Assembly (NCBI GenBank): GCA_024742495.1
Contig: JANSYJ010000007.1
Span: 96,035 to 160,034 of the forward strand
DNA length: 64,000 nucleotides
Source of the DNA: Bacteroidota bacterium
Lineage (GTDB): Bacteria; Bacteroidota; Bacteroidia; Flavobacteriales; Schleiferiaceae
Direction: 5' to 3'
Positions 10,801 through 20,842 of this stretch are shown in pieces (position 1 is the stretch's first letter; each line of letters opens with the position of its first letter). The translations under genes were made by a program, and so were the position numbers. Under the pieces are notes generated by a model. That model was not told the origin of the DNA. It worked only from the letters and a program-made list of their open reading frames with translations, and made no database searches.

Positions 10801-13800
10801 TGTACCAGTACTTCCACTAAACGGAGTCCAAGTAACAACTGCATTCATGCTATCTACTTGTACTGTTGCTAAGTTGCTAACCTCAGGACAAGATGGAATG
10901 GCTTCGTAAACTACATCATCAATATATAAAGTACGGAAGTTAGCCGCTTGGCTATGGGCAAAAGCAAAGAACTGATCAGTGCCATTGTAACCATTAGCAG
11001 TAGTTAAATCAACTACGTAACGCGTAAATACAGATCCGTCAAGAACGATAGTGTCTAAAGGACTAAAAGTATTCGCATCTCCAGGGCTGCTCATCGTACC
11101 TACTACAACATCAGTTGTTGGAGTGGTAAGGAAGGAGCTCCTTGCAAAGAATACTACTCGCTTATCACCAGCGGTCATATCTGTTGTTGGCGGTGAAACC
11201 AATAACAATGGTGCCGGAGAAGAGAATCCATTGTCCATCTCAACATAGTTAGGAGAGGAGATAGGACCGTTAAAGGTGCTACTTTGGATTGTTACCCCTT
11301 GGAAAGTAGAAGTAGAAAGGGAAGCGTCTTCAATAGAGCTAAAACAACCTACATCTTTTGAACCTGAACTTAATGCATCCCAATTTTCAGTATAAGGTGC
11401 AGAGATTGGAGAACAAGGGGTACAGAATTGGAATGGTGCACTCCAAGAAGAAGTATCGCCAGGCTGACAAACAGTACGTACTAAGAACTCATAACAAGTA
11501 AAAGGTGAAAGGGTATCTACCACAACACCTGAAGTAGTACTAAAGGCTTTTACACCAGCAGTAGTAGTAGTTCCTTGGTAAAACCCTGAAGGACCAAACC
11601 AATACTGGAAGTTAGCAGCACTACTTGCACCAGCCCAGTTTAAGGTAGCGGTTGTATCAAATACATTACCCACATTTAATCCACCTGGAAGAGGACAAGC
11701 TACTGCTTCCAGCATAATGTCGTCAAGAGTGAAGCCATCACAACAAGTAGCTGAGAAAGTAGTCGATTGACCTTCTTCTACCCAACGTAATTGAGTTGTA
11801 GCACCAACAGTTTGACCAGCAACACCTAAAGGAGCAACAATGTCCATTCCGATAATTGAATCATAAGCTCCTGAACTAGAGTTGTTCATAGAGGCAAGCT
11901 CAATCCATGGATCACTTACACTACCGCGTGCATAAACTTTGTTGTTAGGACGTGGTGTAGTGGTATGACGCATCCAGTAAAAGCTCAACTCAATACCATT
12001 AGCGGTAGTGTAGTTGCTTAAATCTACGGTCATCACTAAGTCATTAGACTCCAAGTTTGATGCGAAGGTGGAACGACCAATATTCATAGCTTGTAGGCCA
12101 TTTCTGTAGAAAGCGGTACCTGCCTGAAGGTCGAATTGACCGCTTGAACCTGGTGTCATAGTCCAAGAATAACTTGGATTACAAAGTTGGTCGGCACTAG
12201 TAAATACTGGACCAGCTGTATAATTTTCAAAACCTTCTATAATAGGTAAAACGGCTGGAGTAGTTAATGCACAAGAAGTTGTACCTGTGGTAAATACTGG
12301 TAAACTAGCAACACCGCCAGAACAAGAATCTATTAAATAGAAGTCATAAGCAGTTTGCGCTGATAAACCAGTAATTGTAATAGAGGAATCGGTAGTGCTC
12401 ACAATAGTACCAGCACCTTGAGCGAAACCAGCTGTTCCGTACTCAATGCTGAAGTTAGTACCAGCACCTGGGTCCCAAGATAAACCTAAAGAATCCGCAG
12501 TAGAAAAGGCTACTTGGAAGTTGGTAGAACGTGCACATAATTCTTCTTGAACAAGTACATTGTCAATAAGGTACCACCAAGCCCAGGAGCCATTATCTTT
12601 ATATACAAAGCGTACTTGAAGAGAATCATTAGCATAAGCTGTGATATCAATTTTCTGCTTATCTGGATTACCAAAGGCACCAATTGTGGCACTTGAGTTT
12701 TGAAGGTTTACCCATGAAGTACCGTCCCAAACGTCAACAATTGCATTAGAACCTAATACTTGGTGGAACTGATCAAACTCTAGATAAAGAGTACCAGTAA
12801 TACTACTTGCGTCGATATATGGACTTAATAATGTTTCGTCCATGGTAATTGCACCAGAACCAGCATTATCACTATCCGCTTCAACCCAACCTGGAGATCC
12901 ATCAAGACCAGCTGGGTTTGAGGTTGTAGTTGCAGAAGTAACATGTACCCAAGTATCGGTAGTATTACCACCATCCTGAGCGATGAAACAACCTAAGCCA
13001 ATATCAAAGTTTTCTGAGTAAGGTAAACTTTGCGTTAAGCATAAAGTACAAACGGTAAAAGGACCAGACCAAACTGAAGTACCATTACCAGAACCAGAAC
13101 AATCTGTACGTAGGTAAATGTCGTAGCAAGAAGCAGAACTTAAACCAGCTACTGTACCGGTACCAGATGTCATAGACCCAACAGTACCTGTTCCTTGAGT
13201 GTAACCTACAGGACCCCATTCGTACTGAACTGGGTTACCACCGCTACTGTAAGTGAAAGTAGCATTGGTAATACCAACTGAGCTTAAAGTAATGTTGGTT
13301 AACTGAGGACAAGCTGGAATAGCTTCATAAACGAAATCGTCAATGTAAATGTCATTGAAGGTATTTTCCATACCATGACCAAATACAATATGCTTGTCAG
13401 CACCATTATAACCACTAGATGCATTCATTGGCAAAATAACTAATTGCCATGCAGTAGAAAGGTTAGTGATGGTGTCAATCCAAGTAATGGCAGCACCAGG
13501 AGCCTGAGAGCTAACCGTTCCAATTAAAAGAGTATTGGTTGGAGATTGAGAAGCAACTTGGAACTTAATCTGACGACTGTTCGAAGTAAGGTCACTAAAC
13601 TCAGGACTAATCGCAATTACGGTGTCTGTAGAAGAACCGTTGAAGCTATACATCTCCAATACATTGGTGCCGCTAAATGGCTGAGGACTGTTAAAAGCTG
13701 ATAAAGTCTCAACACGCGCGTAAGCACTAGTACTAAAGTTGTTGTATTCTGTCCAACACTGTGCTGGTGCACCATCCGCATCTATATCGAAGTTACGGGT

Positions 13801-14700
13801 GTAATTGGTATTGAAAGGAATACAATTGGTTTGAAAAGTAATAGAACACAAGGTTCCACTTACGCCATTCGCACCACAATCTGATTCTACATAAGCCTCA
13901 TAAGTGGTTGATGGACTTAAGCCCGTAAGTGTTACAGTATCATTGGTAAACAGCTGCGGAGTTGCTGTTGCGGGGTTAAAACCAGGCGTACCTACGTAAA
14001 CTTTGTAACCACTAGAAGCAGAAGGCACATTGTCGAATGTTAATTCTGCGGTAGTGGTAGCACTGCTTAGCCAAGTAAGGTTTAATGGAATTGGGCAAGC
14101 AAGAGCTTCATCCACCTCAATTTCATCAATAGAAATATCTCCCGTAAAAGAAGATCCTCTGTATCCTACAAATTTGATGCGCACTGTACTACCGGTGAAA
14201 GTAGAAAGGTCAAAATAGGCAGGTAACCAACAATCGGTTTCAGCAGTTTGTTGCTGACCAGCGATAGAGTCAATAAATACCCAACCATTACCCGAATCGG
14301 CATACACTTCGAGCTCTCCCATGGTAGCACCAAACATGTGGTACTTGAACCGTAGTTCTGGGTTAGTTAAGCCCGACAAGTCAATTTGCGGCATAATTAA
14401 ACCAGCAGAATCTCCTAAGGCACCGCCAGAAGTTTCCAGGTAAGCATAGATACCAGTACCAGAAGCGTCATTAAGGGGACCTGTTCCGGTAGAGTTTCCA
14501 GCACCGCTGGCTTCATACTCCCATCTAGGGTTAGATGAGGAAGTTCCGATGAAGCAGTTACCATAGGTTGCTTGGTAGCCGGCAGTTTCAGCATCGAAAT
14601 TCTCTGAATAGGGCGTTGTTAAAGGGCTAGCTGGGGGACACTGACCATAGGACAGATACCCAAAACTTGCCAAAAACAAGGCAAATAGTAATCTTTTCAT
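7864..14700 (-). CDS. Giant secreted T9SS cargo protein with fibronectin type III, jelly-roll-like and PKD modules
   Basis: About 2278 residues from the start chosen here at 14700, which gives a clean signal peptide (MKRLLFALFLASFGYLSYG); a start 48 bases earlier would bury it. Roughly eight fibronectin type III domains, many with a C-x-P-GDTS-W hallmark, alternate with MAM-like jelly-roll modules that end in (D)DI-x-YEAIP-x-C or a similar block. Then come a GDGWNG-type domain (about 1910-2012), a PKD domain (about 2105-2185) and a T9SS type A sorting domain (about 2195-2278, starting NVYPNPAS). It should be exported by Sec, then moved over the outer membrane by T9SS and anchored or released. 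No catalytic motif was recognised; adhesion or glycan binding is likely. Confidence 0.88.
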   Translation of the reverse strand: MKRLLFALFLASFGYLSYGQCPPASPLTTPYSENFDAETAGYQATYGNCFIGTSSSNPRWEYEASGAGNSTGTGPLNDASGTGIYAYLETSGGALGDSAGLIMPQIDLSGLTNPELRFKYHMFGATMGELEVYADSGNGWVFIDSIAGQQQTAETDCWLPAYFDLSTFTGSTVRIKFVGYRGSSFTGDISIDEIEVDEALACPIPLNLTWLSSATTTAELTFDNVPSASSGYKVYVGTPGFNPATATPQLFTNDTVTLTGLSPSTTYEAYVESDCGANGVSGTLCSITFQTNCIPFNTNYTRNFDIDADGAPAQCWTEYNNFSTSAYARVETLSAFNSPQPFSGTNVLEMYSFNGSSTDTVIAISPEFSDLTSNSRQIKFQVASQSPTNTLLIGTVSSQAPGAAITWIDTITNLSTAWQLVILPMNASSGYNGADKHIVFGHGMENTFNDIYIDDFVYEAIPACPQLTNITLSSVGITNATFTYSSGGNPVQYEWGPVGYTQGTGTVGSMTSGTGTVAGLSSASCYDIYLRTDCSGSGNGTSVWSGPFTVCTLCLTQSLPYSENFDIGLGCFIAQDGGNTTDTWVHVTSATTTSNPAGLDGSPGWVEADSDNAGSGAITMDETLLSPYIDASSITGTLYLEFDQFHQVLGSNAIVDVWDGTSWVNLQNSSATIGAFGNPDKQKIDITAYANDSLQVRFVYKDNGSWAWWYLIDNVLVQEELCARSTNFQVAFSTADSLGLSWDPGAGTNFSIEYGTAGFAQGAGTIVSTTDSSITITGLSAQTAYDFYLIDSCSGGVASLPVFTTGTTSCALTTPAVLPIIEGFENYTAGPVFTSADQLCNPSYSWTMTPGSSGQFDLQAGTAFYRNGLQAMNIGRSTFASNLESNDLVMTVDLSNYTTANGIELSFYWMRHTTTPRPNNKVYARGSVSDPWIELASMNNSSSGAYDSIIGMDIVAPLGVAGQTVGATTQLRWVEEGQSTTFSATCCDGFTLDDIMLEAVACPLPGGLNVGNVFDTTATLNWAGASSAANFQYWFGPSGFYQGTTTTAGVKAFSTTSGVVVDTLSPFTCYEFLVRTVCQPGDTSSWSAPFQFCTPCSPISAPYTENWDALSSGSKDVGCFSSIEDASLSTSTFQGVTIQSSTFNGPISSPNYVEMDNGFSSPAPLLLVSPPTTDMTAGDKRVVFFARSSFLTTPTTDVVVGTMSSPGDANTFSPLDTIVLDGSVFTRYVVDLTTANGYNGTDQFFAFAHSQAANFRTLYIDDVVYEAIPSCPEVSNLATVQVDSMNAVVTWTPFSGSTGTFEVEVGSNPFGSAANSRVLATNDTTTLTGLTAGTNQCFWVREICAPGDTSIWIGPSCFKTECLTISAPYFENFDGLSTGLDLGCFNKYEDPTLSTSAFNGVTIQGSTFNQPNSAPNVVELDNGSVTNNSLILVSPRTNDLTASDKRVRFFARTNSTFNVRTLIVGSMGNPLDSSTFNPLDTIIMQSGAMLEYIVNLDAANGYNGTDDYFAFAHGLNSTFQTIFLDDINYEAIPTCVRPDSLDVNSITTTTASVSWAGVGGGTNFQYEYGINPLGDPGNAQLSVTGSSVSLSGLTSGTGYCVWVREICSPGDTSFWRGPFCFSTLCATSNPAPYFTNFEGISIGIAQGTPSGWENCWTHVQGTGTVRWESEDATGANENSFGTGPFNDATTPTAPGGTYMYLETSSSGGPSELISPPIDITGVVGPEVEYWYHMHGATMDKLILYAEDATGTRTAIDSLVGQQQPVQSDPFLQRNVSISSLAPGIYSFVFEGYRGTSFTGDMAIDDFSVKQGASCPRPTFLVQTAKNLNDITVDWTANGTGTTWEVEYGVAGFTQGSGSIQTTTTHPVTITSLLPATQYDVYVREICGPGDTSVWTGPLTAETDLCLASDKCWYVFDLLDTFGDGWNGAEITIYQNGIPVGTMGTNFTTGTLFTDSIQLCNNFTTAVGLTAAGGWPSEIGLNVFDPTGASAGAYVASGLTAQGDTLVSFTTNCAGAPAPCVMPDSIWATNNVGCDEIEVDWNSNTGGSILEYGPAGFTPGSGTMTGIVTAPYMITNLTVGTAYDVYVADTCGSDTSAFNVLNSSTASGPLPVASFTIDSAIVGNGYEIYVDGSASTGADTYEWNFGNGVTSTNPIDTMIYLGNGGYTVTLIVSNACGSDTMTFNINVNIGIDENPLANSLNVYPNPASYSVNLNFSALSSADAVIRLLDAQGREVRYTTERAAGGEFNYNMDVSDLASGMYMIEISSGELTARRRLSVK

Positions 14701-14818
14701 ATAATTGAGAATAAAAATTGGACTACAATAGTAAGTCTTTTCCAGCAAAAAGGGCCGAAATGACCTGCTGAAAAAATGAACAAAAAGCTATTTGGCGTGT
14801 GTACAAATCTTGCTTCAG

Positions 14819-17572
14819 TTAATTCTGAATCAGAATCCTAAAGCTTTTTCTGAATTCACCTTCCAAGATTCCAATATAAACGCCATTTTCAAGAGATGGT
14901 GTAATATGTACATTTCCACCCGCGCTGATGGCTTGCGTATAAACCATTTGACCAAGGGTGTTGAAAAGGTATAAATGTGCGTAATCTTGAAGGATATCTG
15001 GTGCAATATCAATGGTGAAGCGACCGTCCGAAGGATTGGGGTAAACGCTTATGGTTTCATTTAGAGGACTAGGTTCTTTGCGACTTACGTCGTACTCTCT
15101 ACCATAAAATAAACTTAAGCCGCCGCTTAAATTACCGGCAACGGCATCTAAATAACCGTCCCCATTTAGGTCGGTAAAGTCGGCATTGGTTCGTTCACCA
15201 ACATATAAATCGCTAAGCGGCTCATAAGGGACTGGAATAAGAGCAGGAGTAAGGTTAATTTGAACATCTGGGCGACGGCTAATACTTTGTTGATAAGGCA
15301 TGGCACAGCCATCTGCGGAAAGGGTGTTAAAACCGGTAATATCTCCAAATGCATGACATGGGAAGCCTTTATCGGTCATGGCAAAAATTATATCATCAGC
15401 CGGAAAGTTTCCACTAAAACATAGTTCCACGACTATATTGGATTGGCCATCCCATAAAAATGGATATTGGAAAGGCACGGAATTCCAGCCATTACCGAAA
15501 CCAAAAATCAAATCTTCAACTGGATAAGGACTGGGGAAATTATCCTCGAAAGAGCTCAAAGAGCTTAGGCTAGTATTCTTTAATTTAACCGTAAACCCAT
15601 TAGAAAGAATAGAGCCACCTTTATCAATTATATTGAAGGCTAAGCTTTCGATAAAACCGTATCTAAAACCTTTAGCCTGAAGTTCTGAAGCTAGAATTAG
15701 AAATTGATTTCGTCCGCTGCGTTTCGTTATTCCCAATAAACTTTGATTGCTACCAGAGCTTTGAAGGCTGGCGTTTCCTAGAGTGTCGGAAATGTTGGAG
15801 GGCAGATTCGCGATGGTGTCTAATTTATCATATTGCTGAACTCCATTAGAGGTGGAGCCAACAAAGAGGGTGGCCGAAGTAGAATCGCGATAAAATGAAG
15901 GAACGGCATTGCCGGATAAGCCTAAATTTGAAACGCTCACCGCCCCAAAGAATGAGGATTGTAGACTAAAATTAGGATTGCTCGCCGAGGCATTATCGAA
16001 CCAATAAATTCGTCCTTGCTCATTACCAACGAAAAGATCCAAATCGCCATCTTCATCAAGGTCGAATAGGTATGGAGCCGCATCTGCTCCAACATCGGTA
16101 TTGGTTATAATTGGAGTGTCTAATATGTAAACCGGGTTAGAACTAGTACCGGTGTTTTTAAAATAATGAAAGAATCCGCTAATGTTTCCTACAATCATAT
16201 CTTGATCGCCGTCATTGTCCAAATCGCCAAATGCTGGCACCAACTCGGTACCAAGGTTAAATTGAAGTATGTCGGCAAAGTTGGTGTCCATTAGAGTGAA
16301 CTCGGGGTTTTGCGCGGTACCAGTATTTTGATAATAGTAAAATTGAGAGCTCGAAATTCCTGGGGCCTGAAAGCGATTGGCGATGCTTAAAACTAAATCC
16401 TTTAAGCTGTCTCCATTTAAATCTACGAAACGAGGAATAGAAGCGGCTCCAGGATCAATCATATCGGATTGTAGGAAATCGTCCTGACTAAATGAAAAAT
16501 TCGGTAGGCTGTTGGTGCCAGTGTTTTTATAATGCCAAATACCACGATGATTAGATGACATATCAGGGCTACCGCTGCTGGCCGAACTGAAACTACTAAC
16601 TATTAGGTCGTCAATTCCATCCAAATCCGTATCAGCTCGATAAGGAGCCGGGAATACAAATAGATCAATAGGTTTTGAAGGGGGGTAGGCCGTGTCCTGA
16701 CTAATTAAAACCGAGGAGTCTAGGCTTCCACCATTAATAAGGGCTGAAACATTATTGTAAGACACATTGGCAAGTAGAAGGTCGGAGATGCCATTATCAT
16801 TAAGGTCCCAAGTTAACATGGCACTTCCGGCATGCATCACCTTTGCGTTTTTACGCTTATTACCAGATTGGCACTTTTGTAGATGGACGGAACGGTAAAG
16901 ACCACCTTCTTCAAATAAACCCCAACAATTTCCTGTTTGCTCGAAATTTAAGCCGCAGTTTGAAAGGTTTTCATGGAACTCAACATTCACGCCTCCATTA
17001 CCAAAAGTGAGAATGTCTAAATCTCCATCACCATCAACATCTTCAATATTGGGTAGATCGGATCTTGGGATATACAATTTGGATACCCCTGAAGAGGCAT
17101 AGCGTGTTTCTAGGTGCATACCATTGTTAGCAGGGCTAAAACTTATTTGGCCATTGCTACTCGTATTTTCAAATACGCTAATAAATAAACCGTCGGAGTA
17201 GAAAAGATCGTCCTTTCCATCACAATTGAAATCTCTAAAAAGTACAAAAGCACCTTCTCCACGAGGAATTGGAAATTGGTCAATATATTCCGGACGAAAC
17301 CTCAAAACAGTATCTCCATTTTGGATCTCTTGAACCATCGGAATTAGGCGTTTTCCGCTCCGATCGAAAATCAGAAGATCCTCCATTCCGTCGAAATTGA
17401 GGTCGAAATTGTTGAAGATTGGATAATTTAGACCTCCAGCCCAAGGATTTAAAATAGTATCACTGCCATGATAAACTTTCGTGTTAATTTCTTGCTCAAA
17501 AGCAAATCTTAGCTGAGCATCAGCACTTTGATTTAAGAAAATGGCGAAAATGGCGAGGAATAAAAGGCGCAT
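14819..17572 (-). CDS. Secreted FG-GAP/VCBS repeat protein with T9SS sorting domain
   Basis: A 917-residue exported protein: signal peptide MRLLFLAIFAIFLNQSADA, then a beta-propeller-like series of Asp-rich calcium-loop repeats (for example DLNFDGMEDLLIFD, DVDGDGDLDILTFG, DLDNDGDQDMIVGN, DLDEDGDLDLFVGN, DLNGDGYLDAVAGN; at least nine in all). A T9SS type A sorting domain occupies about residues 838-917 (SVYPNPSDGRF to the end). The second half of the repeats alternates with text of the kind YYQNTGTAQNPEF, typical of VCBS repeats. It lies 118 bases upstream of, and in the same direction as, the giant fibronectin-domain protein; the two may be co-expressed cell-surface or adhesion proteins. The ligand is unknown. 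Confidence 0.88.
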   Translation of the reverse strand: MRLLFLAIFAIFLNQSADAQLRFAFEQEINTKVYHGSDTILNPWAGGLNYPIFNNFDLNFDGMEDLLIFDRSGKRLIPMVQEIQNGDTVLRFRPEYIDQFPIPRGEGAFVLFRDFNCDGKDDLFYSDGLFISVFENTSSNGQISFSPANNGMHLETRYASSGVSKLYIPRSDLPNIEDVDGDGDLDILTFGNGGVNVEFHENLSNCGLNFEQTGNCWGLFEEGGLYRSVHLQKCQSGNKRKNAKVMHAGSAMLTWDLNDNGISDLLLANVSYNNVSALINGGSLDSSVLISQDTAYPPSKPIDLFVFPAPYRADTDLDGIDDLIVSSFSSASSGSPDMSSNHRGIWHYKNTGTNSLPNFSFSQDDFLQSDMIDPGAASIPRFVDLNGDSLKDLVLSIANRFQAPGISSSQFYYYQNTGTAQNPEFTLMDTNFADILQFNLGTELVPAFGDLDNDGDQDMIVGNISGFFHYFKNTGTSSNPVYILDTPIITNTDVGADAAPYLFDLDEDGDLDLFVGNEQGRIYWFDNASASNPNFSLQSSFFGAVSVSNLGLSGNAVPSFYRDSTSATLFVGSTSNGVQQYDKLDTIANLPSNISDTLGNASLQSSGSNQSLLGITKRSGRNQFLILASELQAKGFRYGFIESLAFNIIDKGGSILSNGFTVKLKNTSLSSLSSFEDNFPSPYPVEDLIFGFGNGWNSVPFQYPFLWDGQSNIVVELCFSGNFPADDIIFAMTDKGFPCHAFGDITGFNTLSADGCAMPYQQSISRRPDVQINLTPALIPVPYEPLSDLYVGERTNADFTDLNGDGYLDAVAGNLSGGLSLFYGREYDVSRKEPSPLNETISVYPNPSDGRFTIDIAPDILQDYAHLYLFNTLGQMVYTQAISAGGNVHITPSLENGVYIGILEGEFRKSFRILIQN

Positions 17573-17638
17573 TAATGTAGAGTTTTGGTAAAATTACGCA
17601 TAAATCCGACCCAAGGCTTGGTTATATAGTTAAAGTTC

Positions 17639-17670
17639 ATTGTTATTTATTAGCTGAAAAACTATATTTG
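17639..17670 (+). promoter_or_regulatory. Bacteroidota-type promoter for secDF
   Basis: A perfect -7 box TATATTTG (TAnnTTTG) at 17663-17670, with ATTG at 17639-17642 as a three-of-four match to the -33 TTTG box, spaced 20 bases. The -7 box ends 35 bases before the secDF start. Confidence 0.55.
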
Positions 17671-17705
17671 CCGCCTTTATTTGAACACCCTTCTACTATT
17701 AAGTA

Positions 17706-20700
17706 ATGCAGAATAAAGGAGTTATCCGACTGTTTGCCATCGTATTTGCTTTGGCATGTATTTACCAGCTTTCATTTACCTACGTAACCCGTTCGGTTGA
17801 AAGCGATGCTGATGATTATGCCAATGGCGATCCCGAGTTAAGAGAGGATTATCTAGACTCAATGAGAATTGAGAAGGTATTTCTAGACTCTTATACTTAC
17901 GGAGAGGTTAAGGAAAAGGAGATCAACCTTGGACTTGACCTACGCGGTGGTATGAATGTGATTCTTGAGGTATCCGTTAAGGACATCCTGAAAGAAATCG
18001 CTAACAATACCAATAATGTTGTTTTTAATGAGGCGCTGAAATTGGCAGACAAAAATGCTGCTAATTCTCAGGATAACTACCTCGACAATTTCTTTGCCGC
18101 CTTCAATGAGGTAAATCAGGAGCGTGCTGCCAATCTGAAATTAAGCGATCCTAGCCTTTTCGGAACTAAGGAGATGAACGACAAGCTTGGCTTTAATGCC
18201 AGCGATGATAAAGTTATCGCTGAATTAAATGCGCAGGTAAACGCTTCGGTTGAAAACGTTTACACGGTTTTAAGAGCACGTATCGACCAGTTTGGAGTAG
18301 TACAGCCTAATATCCAGAGATTGGATGATGGCGGTCGCATCTTGGTTGAATTACCTGGTGTAAAAGATCCAGATCGGGTTAAAAAGCTTTTACAATCTAC
18401 GGCTGAACTAGAGTTCTATGAGCTTTATGAAGGTTATGAATTACTGAACTTCCTAGTTAGCGCTAATGATCGTTTAAGAGGTTTAGTGGAAAATCCTCGC
18501 GCTGGTCAAGTTAGCCAAGATAGCGGTGTAGCTGATGTTCTAGACGAATTTCAAGCGGTGAATGAAACTGTAGATAGCGCTGTTGCTGGTCTTGATTCAA
18601 CTGCCACAGAAGGTGATTCACTTTTTGCGGATGCAAGTGCAGATAGTACCGATGCACTAAATCAGTTCAACCCTTTATTTGAAGTATTTGGAGCTAACTA
18701 CGATTCGGAAACCAATCAACCTCGATTAGGTCCAATAGTTGGTTTTAGTTCCGTATCCGATACCGACAAGGTTAATGAGTACCTTTCTAATCCTCGCATC
18801 TTGGCTTTGCTGCCAGGTAACATGAGGAATATGAAGTTTATTTGGAGTGCTAAGCCAGATGAAAATGGATTGGTATATCTATTAGCTGCTAAAACTACTC
18901 GCGACGGTAAAGCCGCTTTAAGTGGAGATGTAGTTGTTGATGCCAAACAGGACTTCAACCAAATGAATGATCCTATTGTAACCATGGCTATGAATGCCAA
19001 TGGTTCTAGCCGTTGGGCCAAATTAACCAGAGAGGCAGTAGGTGATCCGAACAATCCTGATGATAACCGCTCAGTAGCAGTGGTGCTTGATAACTTGGCG
19101 TATTCTTATCCTCGTGTGAACAATGAAATTAGTACTGGACGCACTGAGATCGTAGGAAGCTTTACCGTAAAGGAAGCGGAGGATTTAGCCAATATTTTAA
19201 AAGCAGGTGCTTTACCAGCTCCCGCTAGAATTATTCAAGCCGATATCGTAGGTCCAAGTTTAGGACAAGAAGCTATTACCGCTGGTCTTTGGTCATTCGT
19301 GATTGCCCTGGGAATAGTGATGGTATATATGATATTCTATTACAGCGGTGCAGGAGCGGCTTCAGATTTAGCGCTTATCGTTAACATGTTCTTCATCTTT
19401 GGAGTTTTGGCCTCGGTAGGAGCAGTATTAACCCTTCCTGGAATTGCAGGTATCGTACTTACAATCGGTATGGCGGTAGATGCTAACGTACTTATATACG
19501 AGCGTATTCGCGAAGAGCTTAATAATGGTAAGGGTTTACGCTTGGCCATTGAAGATGGATATAAAAATGCTTATTCCTCTATTATTGATGCCAACGTTAC
19601 TACCTTCTTAACGGGTGTTATACTTTATGCTTTTGGTACAGGTCCGATTCGCGGTTTTGCAACAACCTTAATCATCGGTATTCTAACCTCTTTATTCTGT
19701 GCTATCTTCATTACCAGATTGGTTTTTGAAGCTCGTTTAGCAAGCAAGAAAGGAGTGGCCTTCTTTACCAATGCTACCCGTAATGCCTTCACCAAATTCA
19801 ACATCGACTTTTTAGCGAAACGTAAAATTGCTTATACCATCAGTGGTTTAATTATCCTAACCGGTATAATCTCTTTATCTACCCGTGGTTTAAATTACGG
19901 TGTTGACTTCGTAGGGGGGCGTTCCTATCAAGTGCGTTTTGATCAGCCGGTGAATTCCGTGGATATTCAAACAGCGCTAGGCGACTTCTTCGTAAATGAA
20001 GATGGAACCAAAGTATTCCCAGAAGTAAAAACTATTGGAGAAGAATCTCAAATTATAGTTACCACCAAGTTTAAGATTAACGAAACTGGTCCTGAAGTAG
20101 AAGAAGATATTAAGAATCGTTTATACGATGGATTGATGTCCTATTATAATGAGGCGCCTACCAAGGCTGATTTCTTCTCCGAAGCTTCCGGTGCGAGCGA
20201 TATTGGAGTTGTAGCCGAACGTCAGGTAGGACCAACCATTGCCGATGATATTAAGTCATCTGCAGTATTGGCGATCATTTTCTCCCTAGTAGTTATTTTC
20301 TTGTACATCCTTATCCGATTTAGCAAGTGGCAGTTTAGTGCTGGTGCAGTGGCAGCTGCCTTCCACGATGTTTTAGTGGTAATGTCTCTCTTCTCTTTGC
20401 TTTATGGCATCTTGCCTTTCTCTTTAGAGATCGACCAGGCTTTCATTGCGGCAATACTAACGGTAATCGGTTATTCCCTGAACGATACTGTGGTTGTGTT
20501 TGACCGTATTCGTGAGTATTTCCGTACCCACAATAAAAAGAAGGGGATGCATGAAATTGTTAATGAGGCCCTCAACCGTACCTTAAGTCGTACCATCAAT
20601 ACCTCTTTAACCACCTTCTTTGTACTCCTTATTATTTTCATCTTCGGTGGTGAAGTAATTAGAGGATTTATGTTTGCCCTCTTAATTGGTGTTGTAGTGG

Positions 20701-20768
20701 GAACTTACTCTTCCCTGTTTATTGCAACTCCGATTATGATTGACACTATGAAAAAGGAAAAGGAATAA
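17706..20768 (+). CDS. secDF: Protein translocase subunit SecDF (fused SecD and SecF)
   Basis: Proton-motive-force-driven accessory of the SecYEG channel that pulls exported proteins out on the periplasmic side. The SecD part has one N-terminal membrane helix (about residues 7-25), the LGLDLRGG motif (75-82), a large periplasmic P1 region about residues 85-510 containing a D/S/A-rich, low-complexity insert near 280-320, and five further membrane helices with GMAVDANVLIYERIREE. The SecF part starts near residue 699, with GLNYGVDFVGG and its own six-helix bundle, including GYSLNDTVVVFDRIRE. The 1020-residue fusion is the usual Bacteroidota form. The gene has its own promoter and terminator. Placement beside tatA and upstream of heavily secreted cargo is natural but not proof of a link. 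Confidence 0.96.
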   Translation: MQNKGVIRLFAIVFALACIYQLSFTYVTRSVESDADDYANGDPELREDYLDSMRIEKVFLDSYTYGEVKEKEINLGLDLRGGMNVILEVSVKDILKEIANNTNNVVFNEALKLADKNAANSQDNYLDNFFAAFNEVNQERAANLKLSDPSLFGTKEMNDKLGFNASDDKVIAELNAQVNASVENVYTVLRARIDQFGVVQPNIQRLDDGGRILVELPGVKDPDRVKKLLQSTAELEFYELYEGYELLNFLVSANDRLRGLVENPRAGQVSQDSGVADVLDEFQAVNETVDSAVAGLDSTATEGDSLFADASADSTDALNQFNPLFEVFGANYDSETNQPRLGPIVGFSSVSDTDKVNEYLSNPRILALLPGNMRNMKFIWSAKPDENGLVYLLAAKTTRDGKAALSGDVVVDAKQDFNQMNDPIVTMAMNANGSSRWAKLTREAVGDPNNPDDNRSVAVVLDNLAYSYPRVNNEISTGRTEIVGSFTVKEAEDLANILKAGALPAPARIIQADIVGPSLGQEAITAGLWSFVIALGIVMVYMIFYYSGAGAASDLALIVNMFFIFGVLASVGAVLTLPGIAGIVLTIGMAVDANVLIYERIREELNNGKGLRLAIEDGYKNAYSSIIDANVTTFLTGVILYAFGTGPIRGFATTLIIGILTSLFCAIFITRLVFEARLASKKGVAFFTNATRNAFTKFNIDFLAKRKIAYTISGLIILTGIISLSTRGLNYGVDFVGGRSYQVRFDQPVNSVDIQTALGDFFVNEDGTKVFPEVKTIGEESQIIVTTKFKINETGPEVEEDIKNRLYDGLMSYYNEAPTKADFFSEASGASDIGVVAERQVGPTIADDIKSSAVLAIIFSLVVIFLYILIRFSKWQFSAGAVAAAFHDVLVVMSLFSLLYGILPFSLEIDQAFIAAILTVIGYSLNDTVVVFDRIREYFRTHNKKKGMHEIVNEALNRTLSRTINTSLTTFFVLLIIFIFGGEVIRGFMFALLIGVVVGTYSSLFIATPIMIDTMKKEKE

Positions 20769-20788
20769 TATTCCTGAAAAGCAATAAG

Positions 20789-20828
20789 AAACCCCGATGG
20801 AATTTTGAACTTCTATCGGGGTTTTTTG
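20789..20828 (+). terminator. Rho-independent terminator after secDF
   Basis: Stem arms AAACCCCGAT-GGAA and TTC-TATCGGGGTTT (20789-20823) followed by TTTTT. It lies between secDF and tatA, so tatA is at least partly transcribed independently. Confidence 0.88.
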
Positions 20829-20842
20829 GTTAATTTTACCCA

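Noticed and set aside
14701..14748. Upstream extension of the giant secreted protein by 16 codons
   Set aside because: It would put a polar stretch before a perfect signal peptide.
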